Source: Venturia oleaginea (taxonomy: Eukaryota > Ascomycota > Dothideomycetes > Venturiales > Venturiaceae). From it: a stretch of DNA of 64,000 nucleotides. Shown here piece after piece: positions 10,389 through 19,539 of the stretch; within the stretch, counting starts at the first letter, position 1, and every line of letters starts with the position of its first letter. The stretch spans positions 620,001-684,000 of the forward strand of contig JABMLP010000002.1 of NCBI GenBank assembly GCA_013176395.1, read 5' to 3'. The notes beneath the pieces were generated by a model, which was given only the letters and a program-made list of their open reading frames with translations, was not told the origin of the DNA and ran no database searches. The position numbers and the translations under genes are program-made.

Positions 10389-11492
10389 CTAGTTTTCCGA
10401 CTCTGATGAGGCTTCCTGTAGGGAGTCATCGGTATGCTGTGTGATTACCGCAGTGACCTGAGTCTTTGGACGTGTTGCTGGTCGGAATTCGCATACGTTC
10501 GGATGGTGCTTGGGCTTCTTACAGCGCCCGCATTTGCCCGCTTGTATAAGTGCCAAGAACTCTGTTTGGGATCGTCATTTCGCTCTAGGTCGTCGGTCCT
10601 TCTTCGCATCCTTTCCGAGTGTATCGACCCGAGCTATCAGTGCTGCGATCTGCGCTGAAAGGGCGTTGATGCCAGTCATTTCGACATCGCCTTCTGCGTC
10701 ACGACTGACTGTTTGGGGTGATTGTGGCCTCCCTCGAGTCGTTGGCGTCTCCTTATCCGTACTTGGATAGCGGCGTTGGTGGGATAGAGCCTCTGTCTTC
10801 GTCGCGAAGTACTGTACATCTTTTACGTAAGTGTCGTAGTCGTCCCTGGACAATCGCACTGATTTCAAGGTCTGTTGGAGGGAGTAGTTGAGCGCGTTGT
10901 TCATGATAGTGATCTTTGAGGCTCTTTGCGGCGCTAGGGATCCAGCTTGCGATGTCAGTTGTTCGAACTGCTGGCGGAAGTCTTCGAACGGTTGTCTGCT
11001 GCCTTGGCTAATCTTGTTCAGCTCGTCGAGAGCTTTAGCTTCCGCTTCATGATCTAAGAACTTGTCGTCCATATGCTTGATAAAGGACTCGGGTTCGTAG
11101 TTGTCATGTTGCTCTCCATTGCTTAGCCATTGGATGACGCGTTGTTGTTTCTCTGTCGGAAGCCCGTTGAAGATGTTCGCGCATATTCCTTGATTGCTTC
11201 CAAGCTTCCCATTTTCAACAGTGATTTTTGTCTTGATCTGCCATCTGAACAGCGTGTAGTTGTCTCTTTTCCCGTCCCATTTAGGCCATGCAATAGCTTT
11301 TGCACCGGTGTTCCCATCAACACTGACTGCGGTCAGAGCTGCCACCAATTGTTGTACGGTGTCAGGCGAATTTGCTCGAGCCATTGAGAGTTTGTCGATT
11401 CCTTGCGTAATGCTCGCGATTGGGTCGTCGTCGGTAGTAGGGGTGTAGGTTGTAGGAGTCGATAGGGTACTGTTGCTACGCATCAAGTACAC
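10389..11492 (-). pseudogene. Gag of element B, truncated before the zinc knuckle
   Basis: Same layout as the intact Gag of element A (367 residues). A single TGG to TGA change stops translation after 305 residues (stop at 10577-10575), before the CCHC knuckle. The downstream frame still carries the knuckle and the same gag/pol junction. The protein made would have a capsid-like domain but no nucleocapsid, so B should depend on readthrough or on Gag supplied by another copy. Confidence 0.88.
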
Positions 11493-11506
11493 CTAGGTTT
11501 GTAAAG

Positions 11507-11517
11507 AACTGAATCTA
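11507..11517 (-). promoter_or_regulatory. Self-primer binding site of element B
   Basis: Directly next to the 5' LTR. Its minus-strand sequence TAGATTCAGTT is exactly complementary to the stretch at 11571-11581 within the LTR. The LTR's variant base lies just outside the pairing stretch. Identical in position and sequence to the site in element A. Confidence 0.75.
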
Positions 11518-11693
11518 TATTACGGGACGGTAGCTGGAAAGACGCAGCATACTCGTAGCCAAAGATTGTTTAGATTCAGTTAAAGAGTGAAGGTATCTAC
11601 AAACAGAGAACCTCAATGAGGTTCTTTCTCTATACTAGGCTCAATCAGGCTTAGGCTCTTAGCCTATACCAACCATGGGCCATGCCCATAACA
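11518..11693 (-). repeat. 5' LTR of element B
   Basis: 176 bp, one difference from the 3' LTR at 6116-6291. Its outer end (...CCCATAACA on the plus strand) is followed by aaggtag and then the LTR of element C. Confidence 0.93.
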
Positions 11694-11700
11694 AAGGTAG

Positions 11701-12128
11701 TGTCACGGGCTAGACCCTTGGGCCTTTATCTAGGCTTTGTGTGACGGCATGGCATGGCTGTCTTGCAGTCACGTGACTTTGTGGTCTTAGCGAGGCGCGC
11801 ACGGCCACATGTGGCTAAGGCGCGACTTCTACGAGTCGCCGGAGTAGATTCCTCTCTACCTAAGATTCTCTTATCACACTTAGTACTTAGAACAATAGAC
11901 CTGTCTATGACCTCTTTTACTCGCCGTGACACTTTGCCTATCTCTCTATAGCGCTTGAGGACCTAGCTGTCAAGCCTCGGAATAATTCTAGAGCAAGCTT
12001 GTGAATGGCTTGGCATCTCCTACAAGAGGGGTTTGCAATCGTGTATCTATCTTTTTCTCTTTAGCTAGATTATATTTCACATTTGGGTGGTTTTCCCTGG
12101 TATCCTGGCATGATCTTAACCCGTCACA
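11701..12128 (+). repeat. 5' LTR of gypsy element C (428 bp)
   Basis: Starts TGTCACGGG and ends CCCGTCACA, a near-perfect terminal inverted pair. The gag ORF of a gypsy element follows 103 bp downstream. No second copy is in the window. Directly after it (12129-12141, TTACAATCTAGCT) the sequence pairs with LTR positions 12063-12075 at 11 of 13 bases, nine of them contiguous, at about the same distance from the LTR end as in elements A and B. A (CT)n run follows at about 12140-12160. Confidence 0.75.
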
Positions 12129-12428
12129 TTACAATCTAGCTCTCTCTCTCTCTCTCTCTGTCGAACAAGCTGGACCGCGCCAGTATCGGCGCGGACTTGT
12201 TACGACTCTTCAACCTGGGATTAGTCGCGGATGAGTACGCGTGCTTTGCTTCCTAAGAGGAGGTTTGAGCGTTATCGTTGCATACGAAACGAATACGCAG
12301 CTATGGAAGTCGATCCACAGCAGCAACAACAGCCCACAATGGAGTCGCTGATTATGACGATTCAGGAGCTCCGGGAAAGGAACGAAGCCTTGGAACGACA
12401 GAACCAGGAAGTGCTATCTCAAGTCCGG

Positions 12429-12557
12429 GCTACGCAGAGTTCTGCCACGCAGAGTTCTGCCACGCAGAGTTTTCTTGCCACGCAGAGTTCTGCCACGCAG
12501 AGTTCTGCCACGCAGAGTTCTGCCACGCAGAGTTCTGCCACGCAGAGTCCTGCCACG
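12429..12557 (+). repeat. 15-bp coding minisatellite (ATQSS repeat)
   Basis: About eight tandem copies of a 15-bp unit (GCCACGCAGAGTTCT phase) encode Ala-Thr-Gln-Ser-Ser. The third copy has a 3-bp expansion (ATQSFL) and the last ends in Pro. It lies between the coiled stretch and the capsid domain of gag C. Confidence 0.9.
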
Positions 12558-13034
12558 TCAATACCAAGTGTTATATCCGTGGTACCTCGATCGGAACGAC
12601 CCCGACACAGTTTTACTCACCTTTCGAAATACAGCGGAATACGATCGACATGGGCAGCATGGAAAATGCAAGCGATAATGAAGGTTCGTACGGATGGAGA
12701 AGCGATCGGGACCCCAGCGGACTGTTTCAATTACCTATACATGAGCATAGAAAATACTGCCCAGAACAGAGTACGAGCCTGGGTCGCGTCGGCCTCGGAG
12801 AGCAATCAGACCCCCGGGAACTTCCTTGAATACGCCGAATCAGTCTTCGGGGATCCCAACGAGCAGCAGAATGCACTGGCTCAGCTCAACTCTCTAAGAC
12901 AAGGACCACGGCAGTCATTGAGTAGCTTTATGCCGAAATTTGACGAGTTGCTAGCAAGGGCGGGAAGCAGCACATGGGGCGACTGTGTCCAGATCAATAC
13001 CCTGAACTTAACCCTATTCAAAGGCTTTCGCGAA

Positions 13035-14101
13035 CTACTCGTCACGGCATCACTTGTGACGGCACGGCATATCCATACGAAGGCACAAGGCACTTCAGAA
13101 CATGTCACCGAATTACACTTAGGATCTAAGGTAGAGAGGTAAAAGTTTCGTAAGGAAACTCCGACTAAGTAGAGAAAGTGCACGAGCCATGGCACTGGAC
13201 GCGTTGCACGCGTCGAAACGCGCGCAAACAGCCACAAACTTTCTCCCACAGAGGAAGAAGTCTTAACTCAATGGATTATCTCAATGGATAATCGAGGCTA
13301 TCCTGCTCGAGTCTGTACAGTACAGAATGCGGCGAAATTACTGCTTCAACAACGCGTCGGTCCCTCAGCCTCAATCGGTATCAACTGGTCTGCCAGGTTC
13401 ATCAAGCGACAGCCTACCCTGCAATCGAGATTCAATCGCAAGTACGATTATCAGCGTGCTCAATGCGAAGATCCAGAGCTTATCGGAGCCTGGTTTCGGC
13501 TTGTGAGTAATATAATTCAGAAATACGGCATTCAAGAGGAGGATATCTATAACTTCGATGAGACTGGCTTTGCAATGGGTATTGCAAGCACCTCACGCGT
13601 CGTTACTACCTCAGATCGACGGGGCAAGCCACCTCAATTACAGCCAGGCGATCGGGAGTGGGTTACAGCAATTGAAGCGACTGTTGGCAGATGAGAATGA
13701 GAAATTGAGAGCAGCGAATGAGAGGCAAAAGAGGAAGAGAGCAGTCAAAAAAAAGCAGATCTCAAAGAAAATAACACTTACAGTTGCAGAGGCACAAGGC
13801 CTGATGGAGAATACTGTACAGCAGCCTATACAGGCAAGTGTTGCTCCTATACAGCAAACAGTTGTTGCAACAGCCTCGTCATCAAGTAGTGCAAGTCAAG
13901 GGAATTGCTTTGGTTTACCTAGTTGTTTTGTATGGAAGGGCTTTGACCATGCTGCGAGCGATTGCCCTAAATATCGATAATCTTCTGTATAATAGATAGT
14001 CTTGATTAATAAAGGCGTTGTGGTGGTGTAAGCTTGCAAAGATGAGATGATCGATTCGGTGGCCCGCTCGGTGGTGTGGCCCGCTCGCTACTGAATTACG
14101 T
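13035..14101 (+). mobile_element. Fot1/pogo-type DNA transposon derivative, internally deleted
   Basis: Inserted in gag C. The right end (minus-strand reading ACGTAATTCAGTAGCGAGCG) is followed by a TA at 14102-14103, the target used by Tc1/mariner-pogo elements. The matching left terminal repeat is not recognisable, so the left end is probably altered. Coding remnants inside are an N-terminal CENP-B-like DNA-binding part (about 13230-13550: SPTEEEVLTQWI, AKLLLQQRVG), the first catalytic Asp context (IYNFDETGFAMG) and, after a large central deletion, the basic C-terminal tail (ADENEKLRAANERQKRKR) ending in a zinc-knuckle-like motif at about 13910-13975. Most of the DDE domain is gone. Non-autonomous. 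Confidence 0.78.
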
Positions 14102-14584
14102 TACCACGAGTTTTTTGAAATACCGGCAAGGCCTACTCGACAATGACGCGAAACTACAAGCCTTGAAATCGACCCCAGGTACCTTCGCTTAAATAGTAGA
14201 CCGGCCCGAGATAGGAACGAAGCCCAACTTTCAAGAGAAAATGGATTGGGAACCTACAAAGTCAAACCGAGCAAAATGGGTATCTCAAGAAGAAATTCAA
14301 CGACGCCGCGAATCGGGGGCATGCTTACGTTGTGGAAAGGACGGGCATATGGTCAAGGACTGCAAGATGCTCCCTGCGAAGAAACCGGGATTTACCAAGA
14401 CCAATAAGTCTACAAACGGCAACAAAACCAAAGCGAGCGCGGCTAGCGAAGATTTCGGTTCAGAGCCAGAATCGGAAAAAGAGTAACCTCTGGTCAAAGT
14501 CGTAATCAGGGGTTAACATCAAGTGTACCATCTTTAGTACGACCATCTCAACTCTCCTCGGAATGAAAGCAATTCAAATCAAAA

Positions 14585-15490
14585 ATGGAAAGACCACTCC
14601 TCCTTGTTGATGCACTACTGAACGATGAACACTTTGTACGCACTCTTATAGACATTGGCCGCTCTGGATACGCGCAGATCTCAGAACGAATGGCCACAAA
14701 ACTAAGACTCCCAACGATAGACATTAGTCCCCGACATCTCGAAGGTGTATTGGAGGGACCCGTTGGAGTTATTAGGAAAGTCGCAACAGCAACACTCGAT
14801 ATCGGAGGTCACCGTCGGACCCGAGCATTCATGTACGTTGTTCCTGGGCAGGAGCACGACCTTATGTTAGGCGGCCCATGGCTGGCAGAAGAAAATGTCA
14901 CGTTGAATAAAAAACGGCGGGTCCTCGAATTCCCTGATGGTTCCTCGATGGGCTCACTTCCGGAGAAGGAATCTACCTTGCAGGCTGAAAAGGCGCGGCC
15001 AGTAAGCGCAGCATCATACACTGCTTTAGTCAGAAGAATCAAGAGACTAGACAAGCACGACATGCCGATAAAAGTATTTGCAGCGTCCTTACGAGATATC
15101 GAGAAAGCACTTCAGGTGAAGCCGGTAGTCAATCCGAAAGACTACTTACCTGAACACTACTTCCGCTACCTCGACGTGTTTGACCCCAAAGAGGCTAGCT
15201 CCCAGCCTCCGCACCGACTGGGTATCGACCACGAGATTCCATTGGAAAAGGATGGCAATGGTAGAGAGAAAGAAGTACCATGGGGACTGTTGTACAGCAT
15301 GTCACGAGACGAATTGCTAGTCCTAAGAAAAACTCTCATGGATCATCTTGATAAAGGATGGATCAGGGTTAGCAAGAGTCCCGCTGGCGCTCCGGTACTT
15401 TTCGCACGCAAGCCTGGAGGAGGACTTCGATTTTGCGTCGATTACCGGGGACTTAACGCGATTACGAAGAAAGACAGGTATCCGCTACCC
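14585..15490 (+). pseudogene. Pol of element C, truncated in reverse transcriptase
   Basis: From ATG 14585 the frame encodes a retropepsin-like region (LIDIGRSGYAQIS, where relatives have DNG), a linker and the first part of RT (PVLFARKPGGGLRFCVDYRG, DRYPLPN). Homology to RT ends at about 15490, and the following bases encode the gag of element D in another frame. No catalytic YxDD box remains. The -1 frame relation to gag is the same as in elements A and B. Confidence 0.85.
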
Positions 15491-15494
15491 AACC

Positions 15495-18400
15495 TCGTCA
15501 TAGTCTTCCCCATCCTCCGATATTCAACGGAACAAAGTCACAATGGCGCGGTTGGAAGTTGGAAATTGAGGGGAAGATTGAAGAAGATGCCAACGCTATT
15601 GGCAACGTCAGGTCTCAGATACGGTACATCTTCTCGCGCTTAGAAGGAGCTGCAAGAACCAACATTACCACTTTCTATGAGTTGGAGCTTAGAAAGAATA
15701 CCCCAAGCCCTCAAGCGTTGATTGGCCGTTTAGACCTCTTATATGGAGAGCGCAACCGCAAAGACAAGGCTGTCCAGGCTCTCCACACAATTCGTCAAAG
15801 GAAGGATGAATCTTTTATAACATTTTACCCACGATTTGAGAAAGAGATTGCAAATGCAGAAGCAGAATCTTGGGAAGATTCTTCAAAAATTTCTTATCTC
15901 TGGAATGCTCTTCACCCAAAGTTAAAAACTCATTTGATTGGAGCAAGCAGCTCTGATTTTGAGAATTATACAACTTTTGCTGCAAAATGTGAAGAGGTCA
16001 GCAATCAAATGGAACTATTTGGAGAATGGACAATGGATACCCAAAGAGAGAACAATAGCCAACAAGCTACAAACGCTCGATTGCCTCTGCCAAAAATTAC
16101 TACCAGCAGAGAAAACATGATGGAATGGGAACCCACAACCCCTATCCAAGTCAATTCAGCACGCAGTCAAAGGAATGTCAATGGGTTTCCTTCAAAACGA
16201 CCAATGGACCAGGCCTTGTTAGGAAAACGAGCTAAATGGGTTGAGAAATCAGAGATAGACAAGCGACGCAATGAAGGAAGATGCATCCGCTGTGGAAGAG
16301 ATGACTGTCGTATTGAGCGATGTCCCTTAGCAGCAGCAATACCTCCATCTGCCCAAACTAGCTCAAATACCTCAGTGTCGCGAACAAAGGTCACAGAAGC
16401 AACTATTGAAGAAGAGAAAGAAACATATGACCAATTGGGACACGCGGGAGTTGCAGCGGAATGGATACACTTTCAACAGAATGGCAGAATGAATCAGAAG
16501 GGTGTTTACGTCAACATTGGTATCAATGAAATCCATTTCACACGAGCAATGTTTGACAATGGATGTCATAGTTACATTGTCATTTCTGAACATCTCCAAC
16601 AAAAGCTACAACTCCCAACCTTACCAATCCGTCCACGAACATTGGAACAAGTTGCTGGTACGGACTACCATGCAATCAATCGAGTGGCCTATTTTGACAT
16701 TGATATTGACGGCCATAAACAACGTCGAGTATGGGCTAATGTTATCCCTAAGATGGGACAACATATCCTTCTTGGACTGCCTTGGGCAAGAAGCCAACAA
16801 GTGACAATACGCCATTCGGAACAAGGAGAATATTTTCATATTGGAACAAGCAACATTTCTGTCACTTTACGTACAGAGCCAAATTGGCATGTGGACCAAT
16901 CAATAAAGAACGTTGCTGCTGCCGCTATGGGAGCTATTCTACGCAGGAGTCGCAAAACAAAGCAGAGCGTTGATATCTTCAGCATCACAATGAGGGACAT
17001 AGAGAAAGCTCTAGCAAAGCTAAACCAGAAGAAAGAAACGACAGATCCAAAGAAAAAATTACCTCAATACTATCACGACAAGCTGGATATGAAAAATTTC
17101 AGTCCTGAAATTGTTGGGCAAGGTCACCTACCCCCTTTTCGTCCAGGAGTTGACCATGCTATTGAGTTGGAAAAAGACAAACAAGGCAAAGAGAAAGAGG
17201 TCCCTTGGGGACCTCTATATAGCATGTCAAAAGAAGAGCTTCTAGTCCTGCAGAGAACCCTGACAAATCATCTTGAAAAGGGTTGGATTCGAACTAGCAA
17301 CTCTCCAGCTGGAGCACCCGTCTTATTTGTTCGAAAGCCAGGCGGTGGACTTCGATTTTGCGTCGACTATCGAAAGTTAAACGAAATCACAAAGAAGGAT
17401 CGAACGCCATTGCCCCTCATTACTGAGACTCTTCGGATGATGGCAAAAGCAGTCTGGTATACAAAGCTTGACGTATCCGCTGCGTTCCACAAGATCAGGA
17501 TCAAAGAAGGAGATGAATGGAAGACAGCTTTTAGAACCAGATTTGGTTCTTTTGAATGGTATGTTACCCCTTTTGGACTTACTGGAGCACCTGTCACCTT
17601 TCAACGATACATCAATCAAGTGTTACGGGAATTTTTGGACGAGTTTGTCTCGGCTTACATCGATGATGTAATCATTTTCACCAACGGCTCCCTTCAGGAA
17701 CATAGGAATCAAGTGCTACAAGTGTTGGAAAAGCTGAAAGTTGCTGGCCTACAACTTGACATTGATAAATGCGAGTTTGAGCAAAAACGAGTCAAGTACT
17801 TAGGCTACATTGTGGATGCCGACAAGGGAATCTGCGTCGATCCTGAGAAAGCAGAAGCTATACAAAAGTGGGAACCTCCTTCAACAGTAAGAGGTGTACG
17901 AGGCTTTGTGGCTTTGCCAACTATTATCGAGAGTTTATTCCTAAATTCTCTGATATAGCTCAACCTCTAACAGCACTTACAAAGAAAGACATTTCATTTC
18001 AATGGGGAGACACAGAACAAACTGCTTTTGAACGTCTGAAAGATCTACTAGTCAATGCACCTGTCCTGGCTGGGTTTGATCCTGAATGAGAAACTCGAGT
18101 ACAACCGGATTCTTCAGGCTACTCAATTGGAGGAGAACTTTCTCAAATGGATGAACAAGGTAACTGGAGACCAGTAGCCTTCTACTCAAAGAAATTTCTG
18201 CCCGCAGAGGTCAACTACCCTATTCACGACAAGGAATTGTTGGCTATAGTGCGCTGTTTTCAGGAATGGCGTAGTATGCTTCGGAGTGTCAAGCCTTTCA
18301 CAATCTTAAGCGACCATAAAAACCTTTGCTATTTCATGAAGAAACAACAGCTTACAGAGCGTCAAATGCGTTGGGCTCTTGAGCTCTCATGCTACCAATT

Positions 18401-18525
18401 TCAGATCCTTCATCAGCCTGGGGATCAAAGCTGTTGTACCAGATGCACTGTCGCGGAGAGATCAAGACTTACCAAAAGGACTTGAAGACGTAGCTCTCAA
18501 TAGAAGGAGAAAAAAAGAGAAATAA
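15495..18525 (+). pseudogene. Gag-Pro-RT-RNase H polyprotein of element D
   Basis: One continuous frame (open from about 15495 to 17958) carries a gag capsid-like region, a knuckle in which the usual His is Cys (CIRCGRDDCRIERC), protease (MFDNGCHSYIVIS), and RT up to and past the YIDD box (about 17657-17668). Gag and pol are therefore in the same frame, unlike A, B and C. Three lesions follow: a 1-nt loss near 17912, an in-frame TGA at 18087-18089 in the RNase H start, and a frame change near 18430. The last frame ends at TAA 18523-18525, about 20 residues after the ALSRR motif that closes RNase H. Integrase is absent rather than mutated. Confidence 0.83.
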
Positions 18526-18526
18526 T

Positions 18527-18546
18527 GCGGAGGAGGAGAAGGAGGG
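18527..18546 (+). other. Polypurine tract of element D
   Basis: A 20-base run of G and A with one C, four bases upstream of the 3' LTR. It starts two bases after the polyprotein stop. Confidence 0.8.
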
Positions 18547-18550
18547 TATT

Positions 18551-18821
18551 TGTCACAGGCTATGGCCTAGATTGTGGTTCTCGGCTATGCCCTCAACCTT
18601 TGGAAACCTCTGGAAGATTCCACAACCCCACCACCACTGATTATAAAACCATGTATTCTAGTCTTCCTCTCTTTTCTTCAAGTTTGTAATACTCGTCAAT
18701 CAGGATAGTCAATTGAAAAACATATCGACTACGCCTCTCACAGAAAATATCCATGTTGATGCACAAACCACAATAAATCATTATACTTTCGGGGCTAGTC
18801 AAGACACCTATAACCTGTGAC
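18551..18821 (+). repeat. 3' LTR of element D
   Basis: Starts TGTCACAGG and ends CCTGTGAC, with the final A of the expected CA missing or mutated. It contains a TATA-like ttataaa and, at 18746-18776, a motif (TCCATGTTGATGCACAAAC) that recurs as isolated copies in the next 1.7 kb. No matching 5' LTR is in the window. Confidence 0.78.
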
Positions 18822-19233
18822 CGAATAGTTTTCTAAGAGCCAAAACAGCTCTTGTCATGATCGAACTATGTTGGTATTCGAATGCAGTTAAATGTAGTGA
18901 AATGTGGTGGTTCTGCTCGATCAGGTCTAGCGCGAGACTGGTCGCAAGTACTTAGACTCGTCTCTACCTCTTAGTTAGCTCCTCATCCTTACAACTTCGC
19001 ACATCTTATAGAATTCAAATCATGCTTCCAAATCAAGTCCAAGGTCAAACGTGACAGCTCTAGATTAAGAACCTTGGAATTCTGATAGGATGGAGGCCAA
19101 AGATAATATTGTACTAAGGTTAAATCTATTTGTCCAGACCAATTTCCCAGAATGATTCCATCAACGTGCTCTTTATATCTTCTTCCTCTTCCGCTTCCAC
19201 TTCCACCTCAACTCCCACTTCCACTTCATTCCT

Positions 19234-19539
19234 TCATATCTGACGGCAGAAGTACGAGATGCGGACTTTAAGATTCACTCTTTTGGGTGCGGTGAGACTC
19301 GGATGGAAAACTTTGTCAAAGAATACAGGGGGATCTGGGTGGTAATCGTTGACGCGACACGTATTGGTAGCTGGTTGCCAGACGCCTCCTGGGGCGTTTT
19401 TGCAGTTTCTCGCGGCGAAATCGTTGTAAGATTGCTTATAGGCCGGGTCAATGCTGTCGGTAGTCACTGTATTACAGTTCCAGTCTGCGTAGGCTGGGAG
19501 GACGAAAAGAGGAAGAGGAGTTATCGTTGGTAGCTTCAC
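19234..19539 (-). pseudogene. Possible small secreted protein, start codon lost
   Basis: An open frame of about 101 codons with a signal-peptide-like N-terminus (LPTITPLPLFVLPAYA, likely cut before DW) and four Cys downstream (WNCNT, RNCKNAPGG, NTCRV and one near the end). This is the size and style of fungal small secreted proteins. The frame has no ATG: the first usable codon is GTG at 19539, the codon before it is ATA, and an in-frame stop lies a little further upstream. A lost start (ATG to ATA) or an unseen upstream exon would explain this. No family is recognised. Confidence 0.4.

Larger units (their letters stand above)
6116..11693 (-). mobile_element. Gypsy/chromovirus element B, full length
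   Basis: A complete 5578-bp chromovirus on the minus strand: 5' LTR 11693-11518, primer site 11517-11507, gag from 11492, pol 10380-6304, polypurine tract 6305-6295 and 3' LTR 6291-6116. The two LTRs differ at one of 176 positions, so insertion was recent. Pol is intact through the chromodomain, but gag has a premature stop. No target duplication flanks it: tccag on the left, aaggt on the right. The left flank is the interior of element A. On the right, 7 bp separate it from the LTR of element C. Confidence 0.93.
12231..14486 (+). pseudogene. Gag of element C, split by a Fot1-like insertion
   Basis: Gag starts at ATG 12231. It contains a poly-Gln patch, a predicted coiled stretch (TIQELRERNEALERQNQEV), an ATQSS pentapeptide repeat (12429-12557) and a capsid-like domain (RQSLSSFMPKFDELLARAG). 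Homology breaks near 13034 at a DNA-transposon derivative and resumes in the same frame at 14102. It then runs through one in-frame TAA (14190-14192) into the CCHC zinc knuckle CLRCGKDGHMVKDC and ends at 14486. Removing the insertion and one TA copy makes the two halves join in frame. This is what one expects if the insertion hit an intact gag and the stop arose later. Confidence 0.8.
11701..15492 (+). mobile_element. Gypsy element C, 5' half
   Basis: 5' LTR, leader with a CT microsatellite, gag (split by a Fot1-like insertion) and pol up to the middle of reverse transcriptase, where it switches abruptly into the gag of another gypsy element (D) near 15492. The remaining RT, RNase H, integrase and 3' LTR of C are missing. 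C is related to but clearly distinct from A/B; its LTR shares only the first dozen bases with the LTR of D. Confidence 0.85.
15493..18821 (+). mobile_element. Gypsy element D: gag-pol fusion without integrase
   Basis: Starts inside gag (5' LTR and gag start missing), continues through protease, RT and RNase H, and then, only a few codons after RNase H, reaches a stop, a polypurine tract (18527-18546) and a 271-bp 3' LTR (18551-18821). No integrase or chromodomain lies between RNase H and the LTR. Base composition is more AT-rich than in A/B. D and C are both plus-strand and are fused at 15490-15495. Confidence 0.83.

Noticed and set aside
2133..11693. Strong RIP (repeat-induced point mutation) of the paired elements
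   Set aside because: The copies are nearly identical with few C-to-T/G-to-A changes and pol B is fully open; the gag TGG to TGA change is a single event.
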